64,000 nt of DNA from Cyanoderma ruficeps (GCA_008694505.1 VZDJ01000036.1:62001-126000), one strand, 5' to 3'; positions 48,813 through 60,599 are shown, counted from the stretch's first letter. Program-made: numbers and translations. The notes: a model not told the origin generated them from the sequence alone.

Positions 48813-48988
48813 GAATCATAGAATTACAGAATGTCCTGATTTGGATGGGACCCACGAGGATCATTCAGTCCAACTCCTGGCCCTGCACAGACACCCCAAC
48901 AATCCCAGCCTGTGCATCCCTCAGAGAGTTGTCCAAGCACTCCTGGAGGTCTGGCAGCCTTGGGGCTGAGGTCATTCCCTGGGGATCA
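48813..48988 (-). mobile_element. CR1 LINE 3' tail
   Basis: A second-subfamily tail in reverse with an intact terminal AATCATAGAATTACAG. About 175 bases remain. The upstream end is lost after TTCCCTGGGGATC. Confidence 0.9.
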
Positions 48989-49704
48989 AATGAATTTTGG
49001 GTGGATCTCAAGCAGTATGGTGGCAGAGCCAACGGGGCCACTTTTGGGAATGGTTCAGCAGAGACAGCACCCCTTGCCCATAAGACATCCCTGCCAGCTC
49101 CAAATGTCCTAAAATTATCCTGCCTTTATTTCTCCTTTGGCTGTGTTTACTCCTATCACCTCACTGTTCATGTTTTAGACTTTTTTCAGTCCTTTTGAAC
49201 TCAACAAACTATTTTTAGGAGGTATCAACTAATTTTCTCTCTTTTTTTTCACTTAGCAAGTATCTAAATGCCTGTGTGACTCCTCCAACTGCCTGTGCTG
49301 CTGGCTGCTTTTCCCTGCCCTTATCTCTTCCCTGCAAACCTGAGCCAGGTTTTTATGCAGCTGTCAGAGAGCAGCACCAGGGACAGCCCTGATTTGGGAG
49401 GTAATTATCCCTGTGTGCCCATGATTTAACTGCACAGTGCTGCGAGTGGGAAGAACCTTTTGAAGTGGGATGAAATAACCTGGCAATTTCCATCGATCCG
49501 GGGGGTTAAAAAGGGAATTGGATTTCAGGAGCGTGCACATCCCATGCTGCTCCAAAAAGGGACAGATGTTGATCAGCTGCTGCAGGTGGGTGACTGGATC
49601 AGCATCTCTGTGCTGGGGACTGGGGCTGCCTCTGTGCCACCACGCTGGATTTGGTGGTGATTCCACCTCTGCTTCCTGGGTGCTTCTCTGGGGAGGTGAA
49701 TTTT
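48989..49704. other. Non-coding spacer between CR1 copies
   Basis: About 700 bases of unique sequence. A T8 run lies near 49243. Nothing else was seen. Confidence 0.4.
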
Positions 49705-50108
49705 CATAGAATCATAGGAAGGACCCACAAAGGTCATAAAGTCTGACTCCTGACCCTGCACAGACCCCCCAACAATCCCACCCTGGGCATCCCTGGCAGC
49801 GCTGTCCAAACACTCCTGGAGCTCTGGCAGCCTCAGGGCCGTGCCCATTCCCTGGGGAGCCTGGGCAGTGCCCAGCACCCTCTGGGGAAGAGCCTTTTCC
49901 TAATGTCCAACCTAAACCTTCCCTAACACAGCTCCAGCCGTTCCCTTGGATCCTGTCCCTGTCCCAGGGAGCAGAGATCAGAGCTGCCCCTCAGGATGAG
50001 GCTGCAGCCCCAGTGAGCTCTGTGCTCCATCTCCTCTTCCCCAGCTGAACAAACCCAGTGCCCTCAGCTGCTCCTCCTACGGCTTCTCCAAACTCTCCCC
50101 CATCCGTA
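49705..50108 (-). mobile_element. CR1 LINE 3' end, second subfamily
   Basis: About 400 bases in reverse, starting with the repeat CATAGAATCATAGG. The core is nearly identical to the 15.1 kb copy in the same orientation. Confidence 0.93.
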
Positions 50109-50199
50109 TAGAGCAACACTCTCCCTATGTGATTCTATGTTATTTCCAAGAAAGAGGGTATTTTAATTTAATTTGAGAATGAGGGTATTTTACCTTAAT

Positions 50200-50450
50200 T
50201 TGGGCAGCACATCTGGGTTTGCTGCTGGAATTACAGTGGTTGTGCTAAGTGATACATTGGGTAAATGAGTAAATTGATGTGGTAGGTACCGGCATGGAAG
50301 TGTGTCTGCATAATGCAATAGAGCTGGCAATTACAGCAAAGTGCCTGCTTAGACTGAAATTATTGAGCCTCTTGCACACTCTGCACTTTATTACAGCTGT
50401 GTTGAGATGTAGCACTTCCCAGAGGGCTCCACAGCTCTGCCAGCAAGTGT
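50200..50450. promoter_or_regulatory. Putative conserved non-coding element
   Basis: An AT-leaning, CpG-poor block with GGTAAATGAGTAAATTG, GCATAATGCAATAG and TTTATTACAGCTG. Texture only, with no repeat similarity. Confidence 0.2.
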
Positions 50451-50626
50451 GTGTCACTCCCAGAGCTGTGCTGTTCCCTGTTGGCTCCAGGGGCCTCCAG
50501 ATGTGTTTCCCCGGGGCGCTGGGCACCAGAGAGGACCTGCAGTGTGTTGTGCCCACTGTGGGCTCGTGTTTGCACGGAGCATGGGCACATTTATAGTCAA
50601 GATGAAATGCTTTGATGAATTCTGGA

Positions 50627-50950
50627 TGGAATCATTTAGGTTGGGAAAGTCCTCCAAGATCACTGAGTCCAACTGTTACCTCGGCACTGCCAAGCCCACT
50701 CACGTACCCTCACAGAGGGGAATTTCTTTCCAATATCCCGTCTAATCCTGCCCTTGGTCAATGGGAAGCCACTGCCCCTGTCACTCCAAAGGCCCTCTCC
50801 AGCTCTCCTGGAGCCCCTTTAGGCCCTGGAAGGGGCTTTGAGGTCTCCCTGGAGCCTTCTCTTCCCCAGGTGAACACTCTCAGCTCTCCCAGCGCTTGGG
50901 GCATCTCCATGGCCTCCTCTAGAGTTGTTCCAATGTCTCTTGTGCATCCG
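50627..50950 (-). mobile_element. CR1 LINE 3' end, another subfamily
   Basis: It begins in reverse with GGAATCATTTAGGTTGGGAA and GAGTCCAACTGTTACC, the tail type with the AACTGTTA word. An internal deletion joins the first about 80 bases to a more upstream block. About 320 bases in all. Confidence 0.88.
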
Positions 50951-53929
50951 TTTCTTAAATCAGTTCATACTTGCATTTAACATATTTCTTCACATGCATA
51001 TGTTGATAATTGGTATTGAACATCCTGTGAAATAATGTATTCCAATTTTATTTTTAGAGCCATCCCAAAACATTTGATGATTCTCTGGTATGCTGGGTTA
51101 ACCAGCAGTGAAAAACTTGGCCTCTGTCACTGTGGGTGTATTTAAAATAGGGTGGAAGAAGTTTACTTCCTAAACCCCAAGAATTAGTGCTCAGAATTTT
51201 TAAAAAGTAGTGATTATCAAAATTCTTCTGAATTGGCTGAAAGATTTAACTGGGAGCTGATGTGTGACATCGGTAGCCAGTTTTCAGCAGTTTGGAAAAT
51301 TTCTGTCCCAAAGTCCTTTGAAGTCCCCATGGTGCTTTCCCAGGTAACTTGGCGAGGCTGGTCCCTCTCCAACTGGCACTAAGAGAAGGATCGTAAGAAA
51401 TTCTCTTCCACCTGACCTGAGGACACAGATGTTCTTGGGGGATTAGGAAGCTTCCTCTCACCCAGTTTTGGGGAATCTCAGCAGGTATTTTTCCCTTGTG
51501 GGGAGAGGGACTCTGATGACAAGAGATGGAAACTGGGTTACCAGGACTCCCACGGTGAAATGACCCCTTTGCCACAGGACATCCTGGGATGAGCAGGCAG
51601 CAGTGCCTCCTGCTCCAGGCTCTGTTCCTGATGAGCTGCTCAGACTCCAGTTCCTCCTTGGCTCACCTGGCAGCTTTTCCAGACTGTTCTGCTGTTGTCA
51701 CTGCTCAGTGTCACACCTCCAGGCTAGGACTGCACTCATACCTCCTGCTGGGCTCCGTTCTCTGCATTGCTGGAGTTCTGCTCTCCAGGTATCAGCCAGC
51801 CTGGGAAAGGGACAAGGGAAAGGGAGCCTTAAACGGGCCAAGGTTTTGTTTGTAGAGATAGGGTGGCTGCTCCCACGATGGTTTAAACCTGTTTTAATTG
51901 CTTCCCCTAAACGCTGGGAGGTTGGGTACTGGTGAGCATCCCCCGTGCTGTCCTGGGGGAGGGATGAGCTGTGGAAAGCATGGCTGAAGGGGGAACAGGA
52001 TGGGCTCTGCAGCAGCTGCTGAGTGGCTTTTAGGGATGCAGCTCCCCAGATGAGGCAGGGCTGGAAATAGGATGTGTTTAACTGGTGTTGAGTGGTCTAG
52101 GCGTGGAGTGAAACTGGAGCCCTGAAGAGATAGTTAGGGTCCTTTTGGACTGTAGGAGTGGAGGGAGGAGCTGTCAGCTCAGAAGAGCCCCCTTTTCCTC
52201 TTTCCCTGCTTTTGTCTATCCGTTTTTATGATGTGTAACTGGAGAAAAGCTGCTTGGGGAAGCCACAGAGATGTAACCAGATCTGGTTTGCACACAATGG
52301 GCTCAGGAGCACAGGGCCTGGGGGCTGCAAGGAGTCTCTGGGGATGGTGCAGGGGCCACTTTCCAGGGCTGTCTGGCTTGTCCCACTGTGCTGGCTGGCC
52401 ACAGGACCTTCCTGTCTCTTCCTGTGGCAGAGAAGCTTCCCAGTACACACCTGGGATGTCTGAACTGCCAGGATGTAGCTGTGATGATTTCTGCCTGAAA
52501 AAGCATTGTGGTTGTTTGCAAGCTGGGACCAGTGCTGGTTCCCATGTCTGTGATGGCTTCACTGTGTTTGGAGGGTTCTGAAATGGGGAATGTTGGTCTC
52601 TAGGGCCCAAAGCAGCATTTGCACAGGAATGCGTGAGATGACCCAGACAGCCAGGCTCTGTTTGACTCGTGGGTATTTTTCTCCTCCCAAGGGCTGCAGC
52701 CAGAGGTGTGAGATGCCTGTGCCAGGGCTGGGTGATGGCTGTGCAGTCATGCTCAGCATCCCCCAAGTCCCAGCGCCGTGCGGGTTCTGATTCCTCCTTT
52801 AACATCTCCTCCACAGCTCCTCTTAAACATCAGTTTATGTCTCTGCAAATTAAACCACTGTTTCGCTTATTGAAGTGTTTCATTCCACTGGTAAGTGGAA
52901 GTGGGAAGCTGTCACATCGCTGAGTGCGTGGCTGCAAAACCCAGCACAGCAGATTGTTAATGTGAAATTAGAGAGTTCAGCAATATCTTGGCAGATTGTC
53001 TCTGCTGCCTAATAGGAGGTACGGAGCTCCTCTGGGAGCCAGCTGGTGTGACAGCCCTGTCTGAAGGGCTGACCACTCATCCTTTGAGCAAGGAAGGGCC
53101 CGAGGGCTGTTCCATGTCCTTGGGGCAAAGGAGACAGCCCTTCCCTTGCCCCAAGGCACCAGCACAAAAGCAGAGGCTGTAACTCAGGAGAGTGATGTGG
53201 GAGCTTGTGGTGCCTCTGGTTGTGCTTTCAGCCAGATGGGTCCCACTCAGCCTGGTCCAGGGTGACTGGGGTTTGCTGGGGGGCTGTGGGGCTGGAATCC
53301 CCTCTGGAGTATCACTTTTTGGGCACAGATGGAGGTGTTTATGGAGTTGTCTGAGCTTTCAGGCTTTGGTACCTTCAATGCCACCATCCCCAGCTAATCC
53401 AGAGCTTTCATGAAGGTGGCATTTCCTCCTGTTTGTTTTCAAACTGCTGGCACTGTTGGGCTCACGGACTGAGCTCTGCAACCTTGCTGGGGGCCTGACT
53501 CTCTGCCAAGAGCTGTGGCTCCTACCTCCCCCCCACCGGAGGGTACTGCAGGAATGTGTGGTGTCCTTGGCTGTAGGGTGTCCCTCATGCAGCTGGAATG
53601 CTGGGGAATTCTGGCTTGCTCCTTGGATTTTGTGTCCACCAGTCTGTCGAATCCTCCTGCTGTTTTTTTTTTCTGCAGTCTTCCAAATTGTCCTTTTGTC
53701 CCTAAACAGTTCTGCTTTGCAAAGCCCAAAGGAGGATCCCTGGGGCAGGATCGCTGCTCCTCTGCCCTCCCCACAGGTGGTGGGAGGAAGGGAGGCAGAG
53801 AAGGATTCAAATTAACGCCGCTCTTCCTTTCTACTCTTCCTGCTGCCCTCTCCAGCCCCCCTCCTGCCTTGGCATAGCCCAGGAGCAGGTAACATCACGG
53901 CTGCCCGGTGACCCCGCTGTGCTCCTCAC
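50951..53929. other. Non-coding stretch with one weak exon candidate
   Basis: AT-rich at 50960-51240, then GC-moderate. No transposon was recognised. The candidate exon at 52817 is listed separately. Minus-strand frame 52179-52814 (211 codons) has no motif. Confidence 0.42.
52817..52890 (+). other. Candidate exon or conserved element
   Basis: The acceptor CATCTCCTCCACAG (ending 52816) and the donor CTG followed by GTAAGT (intron from 52891) enclose 74 bases. One frame is open: PLKHQFMSLQIKPLFRLLKC and onward. The exon and its flank to about 52990 are AT-leaning, unlike the GC-rich surroundings. It could equally be a conserved non-coding element. The peptide was not recognised. Confidence 0.22.
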
Positions 53930-54750
53930 ACTCCAAGGTGTGCGTGCCTCAGCCCGGTTTCCTTCGGCAGAGCCGGTGCTGTGCCTTTTTCCGTAGCAGG
54001 GAAACACGAGTTTGTCCCCTTCTGCCTCCCCTTCCCCGATCTCCCCCTCACCTGCTTCCCGCTGCCTCCTGCCAGCTCCCTCTGCTCTCCCCCGGCTCCT
54101 CCGCTCTCCTCCGGCTCATCTGACCTCCTTTGACGTGTTGCATTTCACCGTGGTCGGTAACGGGGAGCCGATGGCAGATAAGAGGGGTGACAGTGTTACC
54201 GGCTCACGCCGCGCCGCACGGAGCCAGCCGGCGGATGCTCTGCCCTCTCCACAAACCCATCGATTTGGGGAGACGCCCTGGACCCCTCTCCAGCCGCGGC
54301 GGAGCCCATCGGAGGGAGAAGGTGGGAGCCGGGGGAGGGTGGCTGTGCGCAGCAGTGCTTGAACAGCTTGATCTCCCCAGCTGCGAGAGGGGAACAGCCC
54401 CCGCTCCCCTCCCCTGTGTGCCCGGGCGGGAGAAGGCGCCCGGGGGACCGTGTGCCTGCCCGGTGGAGGTGCCGGCAGGGTCCCCGTGGCCGCGGGCCCC
54501 CCCCGAGCATCGCCCGCCCCGGCTTTGTGTGCCGGTCTGCGGCGGCTCTGTTCGCCGGGATGATAATCAGCGCCCGGAGCAGGGAGTGGGGATGCTGCAA
54601 ACAAATTATCGCCCCCCAAAAAGCGCGGGCGGGGACGGTGACGGGGACTGTGACTCTCCCGGTCACAAGCAGCCGGCGGGGGCGGCTGCCCGGGTGTCCT
54701 GGGCCGTGCTCCGCGGGGCGCTCCCGGCTGCTCAGGCATTTCGTTTCAAG
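53930..54750. promoter_or_regulatory. CpG island, likely alternative or internal promoter
   Basis: CpG density is high from about 54160 to 54740, with CGCCGC, GCGGGC and CCGCGG words. A pyrimidine-rich stretch leads in at 54010-54120. A possible plus-strand donor AAG-GTGGGA sits at 54322. Long frames on both strands (220 codons plus, 245 codons minus) run through the island. They are the expected product of stop-poor GC-rich DNA and show no known domain. Orientation is unresolved. Confidence 0.6.
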
Positions 54751-55919
54751 GGGAAAGCTGAGCCAGAGTCTACAGAAAAAGAAAGAAAATAAGGGAGGAG
54801 GGAAGTGGAGGTCAGGAAGGGCTTTCGGCAGCGGATGGCCGCCCTGGTGACGAGGGGGCTGCTTGCAGGGGGTGGCTTTAAGCAGGGAAATAACAGTGAA
54901 TGCAGGTTGTTTATTTTTTAACATGGCATCCACACCGGAGGGATAAAAGGGTGTTCAGGGAGCTTGGGGCTCTGCCAGCTGAGTTACCACCAGTTGTCCT
55001 TGCTGTTTCCTCTCTTGGCGTGGCTGGGAGTCGCCATCACACACCCCTTCCCCTGGATATGCTTCACTGACTTGCTCTGGCTTTGCTCCGTGGGGCTGGA
55101 GCAAGGTTTGGGTGGTTTTTTTCTGAAGCCCTTGTTTTTTCTCCGCCCAGCTGGCGTCAGGCGCCGAGGATGCAGCGACAAGTGCTCCTGACTAGGGGAG
55201 GGCTGGCAGGAGGATTTCCCTTCGGATTCACAGCATCCCCGTGTCTGCTGTTTGCTGTGGAAGGGCTTTGTGCTGGAGCGTGGGGAGCAGGCTCACAGGT
55301 GACCTCTAACTGGATCAACCTCACTTGCTTTAAATGTCTGTCCCTCTCCTTGGGCTCAGGTGTTTGGTGACAGGCTGGAAAGTCATGGTAGGGAGGCGCT
55401 GCTGGCAGCTGAGGGTGCCTTCTGCTCTGGAAAACAGGGAGAGAGGAAAACTGGTGGACTCTGAATAGCCTTGGGAAGAGCAAGCGGGGATCCTCTCCAC
55501 GCTGTAAGAACAGACCCTTTGGAAATTCATCTGAGCAGCCGATTTCTTGGGGTTTCTCATCGCCTCTGAGATCAAACCCCATCCCCTTCCTCATCTGAGG
55601 GCCACCACAGCCCTGCTGGGCCATCTACTCAAGAGGGCAGCTCCTCCACCTGCCTGGTGCCACTCACCGTGGGGGCTCGCAGACCTCTGCCAGCGCTACT
55701 GAGGGACCCTTTCCAGCACTTTCAATCTTTCCTCTTCCTCCTTCACTCAGCTCTGCAGCATCACATGAAATACATGTGCAGCCGCCAGCTGTCCTGAGCT
55801 GTGACCTGCGCTTGGCTCAGGGAGACAGGACTTAGCACCCTCCAGATCTGGGGGCTCACTGCAGCATGCTGTGGACTGTCCAAGTGACTCGTGGCTGAAC
55901 TCCTCCTGCCCTGTTCTGG
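54751..55919. other. Non-coding stretch between CpG islands
   Basis: A GGATAAAAGGG word (54940-54950) is TATA-like but has no supporting promoter context. No repeat or recognised exon. Confidence 0.4.
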
Positions 55920-56160
55920 GTCCCTCCGGCCCTGCTCTGTCCCGGTGCCAGGGGCTGGCGGAGCACGGGGCAGCGGGCACGGCCGGGCTGTAGCATGCAC
56001 GAGTGTGCAGAGGGACTCGGGGACACCGGCGTGAGCCATGGCCTCGTTTGGGAAGCTGACGGAGTATTTCAGCCTGAGGAAGTCGAGGCCGGAGCTGCAC
56101 TCCAGGCGCTGGGGCCGGCGGAGCGGGAGCTGTTGCTGTAGTGTCACCGAGTGCAGGTAC
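55920..56160 (+). promoter_or_regulatory. CpG-rich patch around a candidate first coding exon
   Basis: CpG is locally enriched (CCGGCC, GGCGGAGC, CACGGCCGGG) although the surrounding DNA is CpG-poor. It coincides with the ATG-donor pair at 56038-56156, consistent with a small promoter. Confidence 0.4.
56038..56156 (+). CDS. Candidate alternative first coding exon, product unknown
   Basis: The ATG at 56038 sits in a good Kozak context (GAGCCATGG). TGA lies in frame two codons upstream, so translation could not begin earlier. The frame starts MASFGKLTEYFSLRKSRPEL and continues basic and Arg/Ser/Cys-rich for 39 codons plus two bases. It ends at GAGTGCAG followed by GTACGG, a canonical donor (intron from 56157). 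There is no signal peptide or membrane segment. I cannot name the protein, and no downstream exon was identified in the window. Reading on past the donor stays open to 56439 without meaning. The ATG, stop, donor and CpG enrichment together make this the best coding candidate here, but it is unproven. Confidence 0.38.
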
Positions 56161-57730
56161 GGGGTGGCAGTGACCAGACTGTCCCGGTGCCTCTGTGTGT
56201 GCCCGGGGGCTGCGGGATGGGACGTGCTATCCTCGGTGCTTTGCTTTTTGTTTACCTCTCTTGGGGCTGGGAGGGGGCTGGGAACAAGCCAAGGGCTCTG
56301 GAAGCATCACCGTGTTCCCGTCTGGGTCTCCCACACCGCTCATTGCTGTGGGATGGCTCTGGCAGGCTCTGTGACCTGGCGTCTGTCTCCCTGCCCAGGC
56401 CATGTCCCAGGTGTTGGTGGCACATCGTCTGCTGGGTGACCACGTGCACCTGTACCTGCCTGCCTCTGCCAGGTGCTCTCTGCTGTGCCGCTGCCCTGTC
56501 CCCTCATCAGAGGAGCGAGGTCATTGCACCAGAATTACCTTTCCCTCCACCTGCCCCATGCAAAGGCCTCTGCAGGGGCAGCAAGAAGTGTCTTCTCAGG
56601 TGAAGTGGAATCTGTGTGTATGAGGTGCTGATGGAGCCTCCTGTCACGTAGGAAGGGTCTGGGCAGAGGAGAGGGGAGCTCTTCTGGGCAGACAGACACA
56701 AGGTTCATTGGCAGCTTGTTTGGGGTATGGATTGATAAGGTGATCACAGTGGGGATGGCGAGGGTGGCATTTGGGCTGACTGGAAACCCTCCAGGAGTGT
56801 GTGAGTGCTCAGAGTTCCGCTGGGGGGTTGAACACATCCTTGTTTTCCCTGTAAACACAGTTACTGCAATTAACAAAATTGCTCTGTGCCTGGGTGGCTT
56901 CTCTTTGGATGTTTTGTGTAGCCTGTAGGACAGGGCTGGCACTTGGTGCTGCCCTGGGCTCTCCCCCATTTGTGTGGGCTCAGCCTGAGCAGTGTGTCCC
57001 CAGGTCTCCTGCTGACCTGCAGATGGTGCCTCCCTGCCGCTGTGGGGTGTAGGTCTGTGTAGGGACACACAGGGCAAAAAACAACACCAAGGTGTTCACT
57101 TACCTTCCTCCCTGGTTGCTGAGCACTTTTGTACTCTGTAAAGGTAATTAAAATATCTACAGATTCAAATGAAGTTGGAGCCCCTCCTGCTGCTGCCCGT
57201 GTTGCTGCTGAGACAGTGAGGCGTGCACAGCCACCGCTGTCTCCCCTCTTCCCTCGGTGGCTGAAGAGGAGTCGTCTCTTCTTCGCTCGCTCGTTTCTCC
57301 GGAAACATTCCTGGCAGAGCCAGGAGCTTTGTTCTGCTCCTTTTTGGTGTTGTGGACAGAAACCCTGGTTTCTGCCCTCAGGTTTTTGCGGTCCTAGTGT
57401 GGAGCTGGGTGTGAGGAAGGTCTGTTGTCCAGGTGCTGCTGAACACAGCAGTACGTGCCTGGGGTTTGCTGTGTGCAGCCAAGCAAGTGCCAGTGCCTGG
57501 CCCAAGGGAGAGGAGGAGGTGCCACCCCCATGCACAGGGTGCTGTTGTCCTGGACCTTGGGGTTTGGGGTGAGTTGGGTGCTTTCCTCTGTGGTGGGAGA
57601 TGTTGTGGTGCCTTCCTGGCTCCGGGATGTGAGCCACACGCCAGCCACACAAAAGTGGCATTTCACGGTGTGTAGTTCACATACCAAATTTTCCAGGGGA
57701 TGCTGACTATGGATGTGGAACTCTAAGCAG
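56161..57730. other. Non-coding stretch with one micro-exon candidate
   Basis: No transposon. A 263-codon minus-strand frame (56870-57661) crosses the micro-exon at 57104 but has no recognised domain and is probably chance. Confidence 0.4.
57104..57135 (-). other. Candidate 32-base micro-exon
   Basis: On the minus strand a TTTTAATTACCTTTACAG acceptor precedes 32 bases, followed by AAG-GTAAGTG, an almost ideal donor. All three frames are open; one reads YKSAQQPGRK. The sites are among the best-paired in the window. The strand is opposite to the other candidates, and no partner exons were found. Confidence 0.25.
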
Positions 57731-57818
57731 CTTGCTCTGGTGGAAGGCATCCCTGCCCATGGCAGGGAGTGCAACGGGATGAGCTTTAAAGTCCCTTCAA
57801 CCCAAACCAGTCCGTGTC
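57731..57818 (+). mobile_element. CR1 LINE 3' tail remnant
   Basis: About 85 bases of first-subfamily tail: TGGTGGAAGGCATCCCTGCC through CCCAAACCAGTCCGTG. The terminal repeats are worn away. Confidence 0.82.
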
Positions 57819-60590
57819 TGAGCTGTCCTCTCATGCAGGACTGTGGCTCACTGTGCGTCAGCCGTGGCCACCAGGGCACTGCCTGTCAGGGCTCAGCTCC
57901 GTGAGGGGCTGGGGGATCACCTTCCCCCAAGCAGAGATCCTGTGTGTGGCTGTGTGCTCTGGTGTGACCAAGCTCGAGTTGCACAGAGCTGTGCTCTGCC
58001 TGTTTCATCCCCTGGGCACGCAGCTGCTCCAGGGCAGCTCCTCTGGGCTGGGTCGGAGAGTGTGGACAGATTCCTGGTGTCCCTGACGCCCACAGTGACA
58101 GGGCTCGAGTGTACCTGTGGATACTGAGCCCATTCCTTTGATTGCTGCGGTTGATTATGAAAGTAAAACTAAGTGTTGATTGAAGTGTGGGATGCTTTGA
58201 AATCAGTGTCACTTCTTACCCCAGCTGCTTGAGCTTCTGCCTGTTTGCCCCCTCTCCCTCCCCCTCCAATGTCTGTACCTTGAGAAGCCCCAGGAAATCT
58301 CCATGGCTGAGATCCAAAAGCCAACACAATGCAGCTGCTGCAATGTCTGGCCCTGCCCTTGCTCTAGATGGTGCTTCTTCCAGCTGTCGATCACCTTTCT
58401 GCTTTTACTTCATTTCTTCACTCTCTTGTGGGCAAGTGAAGTGTGGAGATAAGATCCTCAGCTCCCACATTTCCACATGCAGGGATGTACCAGAGGTCTG
58501 CACCCCAGGTTCAGCAGGGTGATGTCCAACAGCCCTCAGCACAGCCCTGCCCCGGTCTTGCTCAGGGCACCCAGACTCCCACCACGCCTCCACAGGCTGT
58601 ACAATCCCCTGGGACCACAGGGAACAGACGTAGGCAGGTACTCAGTCGAGAGCATGCACTGACTGGAGTTATTAAATTCTAAATATAGTGGTCCCACGCA
58701 TTCTCATAGGGCCTAACAGAAATCAGCAGGTGTGCAGTTACGGTTTTAAATAATATTCCTGCATTTTTAAACTACGCCTCCGGATAAAGCAACATGAGTG
58801 AGCTGGGATGAGTAAGTCTGCTGGGCTTGAGAATTTGTGGGCTCAGACTTGTGTGCAGAAGTGGAACCCAGCAGATCATCTCACTCGAGATGCTTTTGGG
58901 CAAAGGCGCTGCTTGCAGGAGCTTTTCAGCCTCTGCCCTCCTGCTCTGCCCCCACCTGTGGCACAGTGTGTCCTGATTTGTCCCTCTGTGTGGTGTCAGC
59001 TGGAGGCCCCTCCAGCCAGAGCCCTGTGCTGCAGGAGGGGCTGTGACACGGCTGCCTCCTGTTATGAAATCAGTCACCTGGACAGTTGTCCCTGGGGCTG
59101 GGAGGCCCCAGGTGTGGCAGGGTGGGGACGGGGTGTCCCCCGTGCAGCTGTACTGGGACAGGGACTGGCAGTGTGAGTGAACACCCTGGCCAAGCCCAGC
59201 CCAGGGGAGCGGCTGATTGATTTGCAGCAAATTTTTTCCGTGTAGCAGGGGCAGTGATGGATGAGTGAGAAACTCCAGCTGACAGGCTCAGGAGCACGAC
59301 TGCTTCGTGAGGGCTGAAAGCCTGGAGCATCGCAGAGATGTGAGGATTTGTCTGCTGAACTGGGGGCAGGTGCCTGTGGGTGAAGCACAGGAGGGGCTGG
59401 GGGTGCTTGCTGAGGTCTGGGGGGTTCTTTCTGTTGTCTCATGGTGCCAGCCTTGAGGTTCTTGTGCCCAGCTCTGTGTGTTGTCTGGAGGGGTACAGAG
59501 GGTCTGCTCTGGGATGGAGGAGAAATGGAAGGGAAAGGCAAGTTATACTAAATAGCTCTTCTTTTAGTGAGCTGTTTGTAAACTGCAAGGTCTGGACAAC
59601 TGATTTTGGGTTCCTGCAGCTTTTGCAAAGTGGATCAGAACATCACGGTCGTGTTGTTGTGTTGTCATTGGGCAGAGAAAAGGCCTCTGCCCTGCTGTGA
59701 GGGAGGCTCCAGGGAGGCTCCAGGGTGGGCAGGAACTCTCTGGAGCATGATGGCACTTCCCAGGCTGCTGTTTGCTGCCAGCACTGCTTAGCAGTGGGCC
59801 AGCCTGGGAGAGCCCTGGGCTGGGACCCCGGGAGCCTGCAGTGATGCTGGGAGGACAAGGGATCCCACATATGAGTTAATGGCTGTGGAAGAATTTCCCA
59901 AGGGCACTCTTGGAGTTGCTCTCAGTCTGGGTGCAATGCAGGAAAGCAGAACTGCCTGAGAATGCAAGTTCCATCACCACAGAGGTGACCTGCAATAGTA
60001 ACTAATTCATTAAAAAAAGCATTTAAAATCCCAACCGAAAGTCATTAAAAATCCCAAGTCCTGTCCAGGGGTGGCTTTTGAGGGAAATTTTCTCCTCTAG
60101 GCAGGGACTTGTGGACTGATTCAGTGGCTTTCACTGTTGGCCCAGGACTGTTCAGAGATAAATCCGTTCCCTGGCTTCAGGAAGTTGATTCCTGTTTCCT
60201 CTTCGACCTCTCCCCTTCTCTGTGGTCCCTAGAGCCCCACACGGTCCCCACAGAGGGGCTTTGATAAGGTTCTCAGGAAATCACTGCCTAGTTATGGAAG
60301 GGAAGATATTCAGGATGGGGGAATAGAGGGGGAGATTTGTGCCTGGGTTTGGATCCTGCATCCTGCTCCTGGGGGACACCTTCAGCCCTGGAGGCAGCAG
60401 AGCTGACAACCCCAAAAACCTGGGGGTAAAGGCCCTATGTCCTCAGTGGGATCCAGGAGAGGAGCTTTTTTCTGGCTTGGGGTGGCCTGTGGTGAAAACT
60501 CAGCATGGGGAGGGGGGAGGAGAGGAGTTCGGCTGTGCTGGGCCTGCAAGGTGGCAGCTTTAGGGTTCCGCTGCCTTTTTTTCTCTCAAT
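57819..60590. other. Non-coding stretch, nothing recognised
   Basis: GC-moderate, with AT-rich patches near 58670-58780 and 59990-60060. No repeat or supported exon. Confidence 0.4.
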
Positions 60591-60599
60591 ACCCGAGCT

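Noticed and set aside
54196..54933. 245-codon minus-strand frame in the third CpG island
   Set aside because: Pro/Arg/Gly/Ala-rich, as any frame in a CpG island would be; a 220-codon frame runs on the plus strand over the same bases.
54940..54950. TATA-like GGATAAAAGGG downstream of the third CpG island
   Set aside because: No initiator, exon or conserved context beside it; one A/T-rich hexamer is not evidence of a promoter.
56870..57661. 263-codon open frame on the minus strand, the longest in the window
   Set aside because: No known domain, low-complexity composition, overlapping frames on the other strand, and no promoter or conserved start. GC-rich DNA produces such frames by chance.
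57864..57882. Possible CTCF site (GGCCACCAGGGCACTGC)
   Set aside because: The core CCACCAGGG is present but the following GGC is replaced, leaving a weak match.
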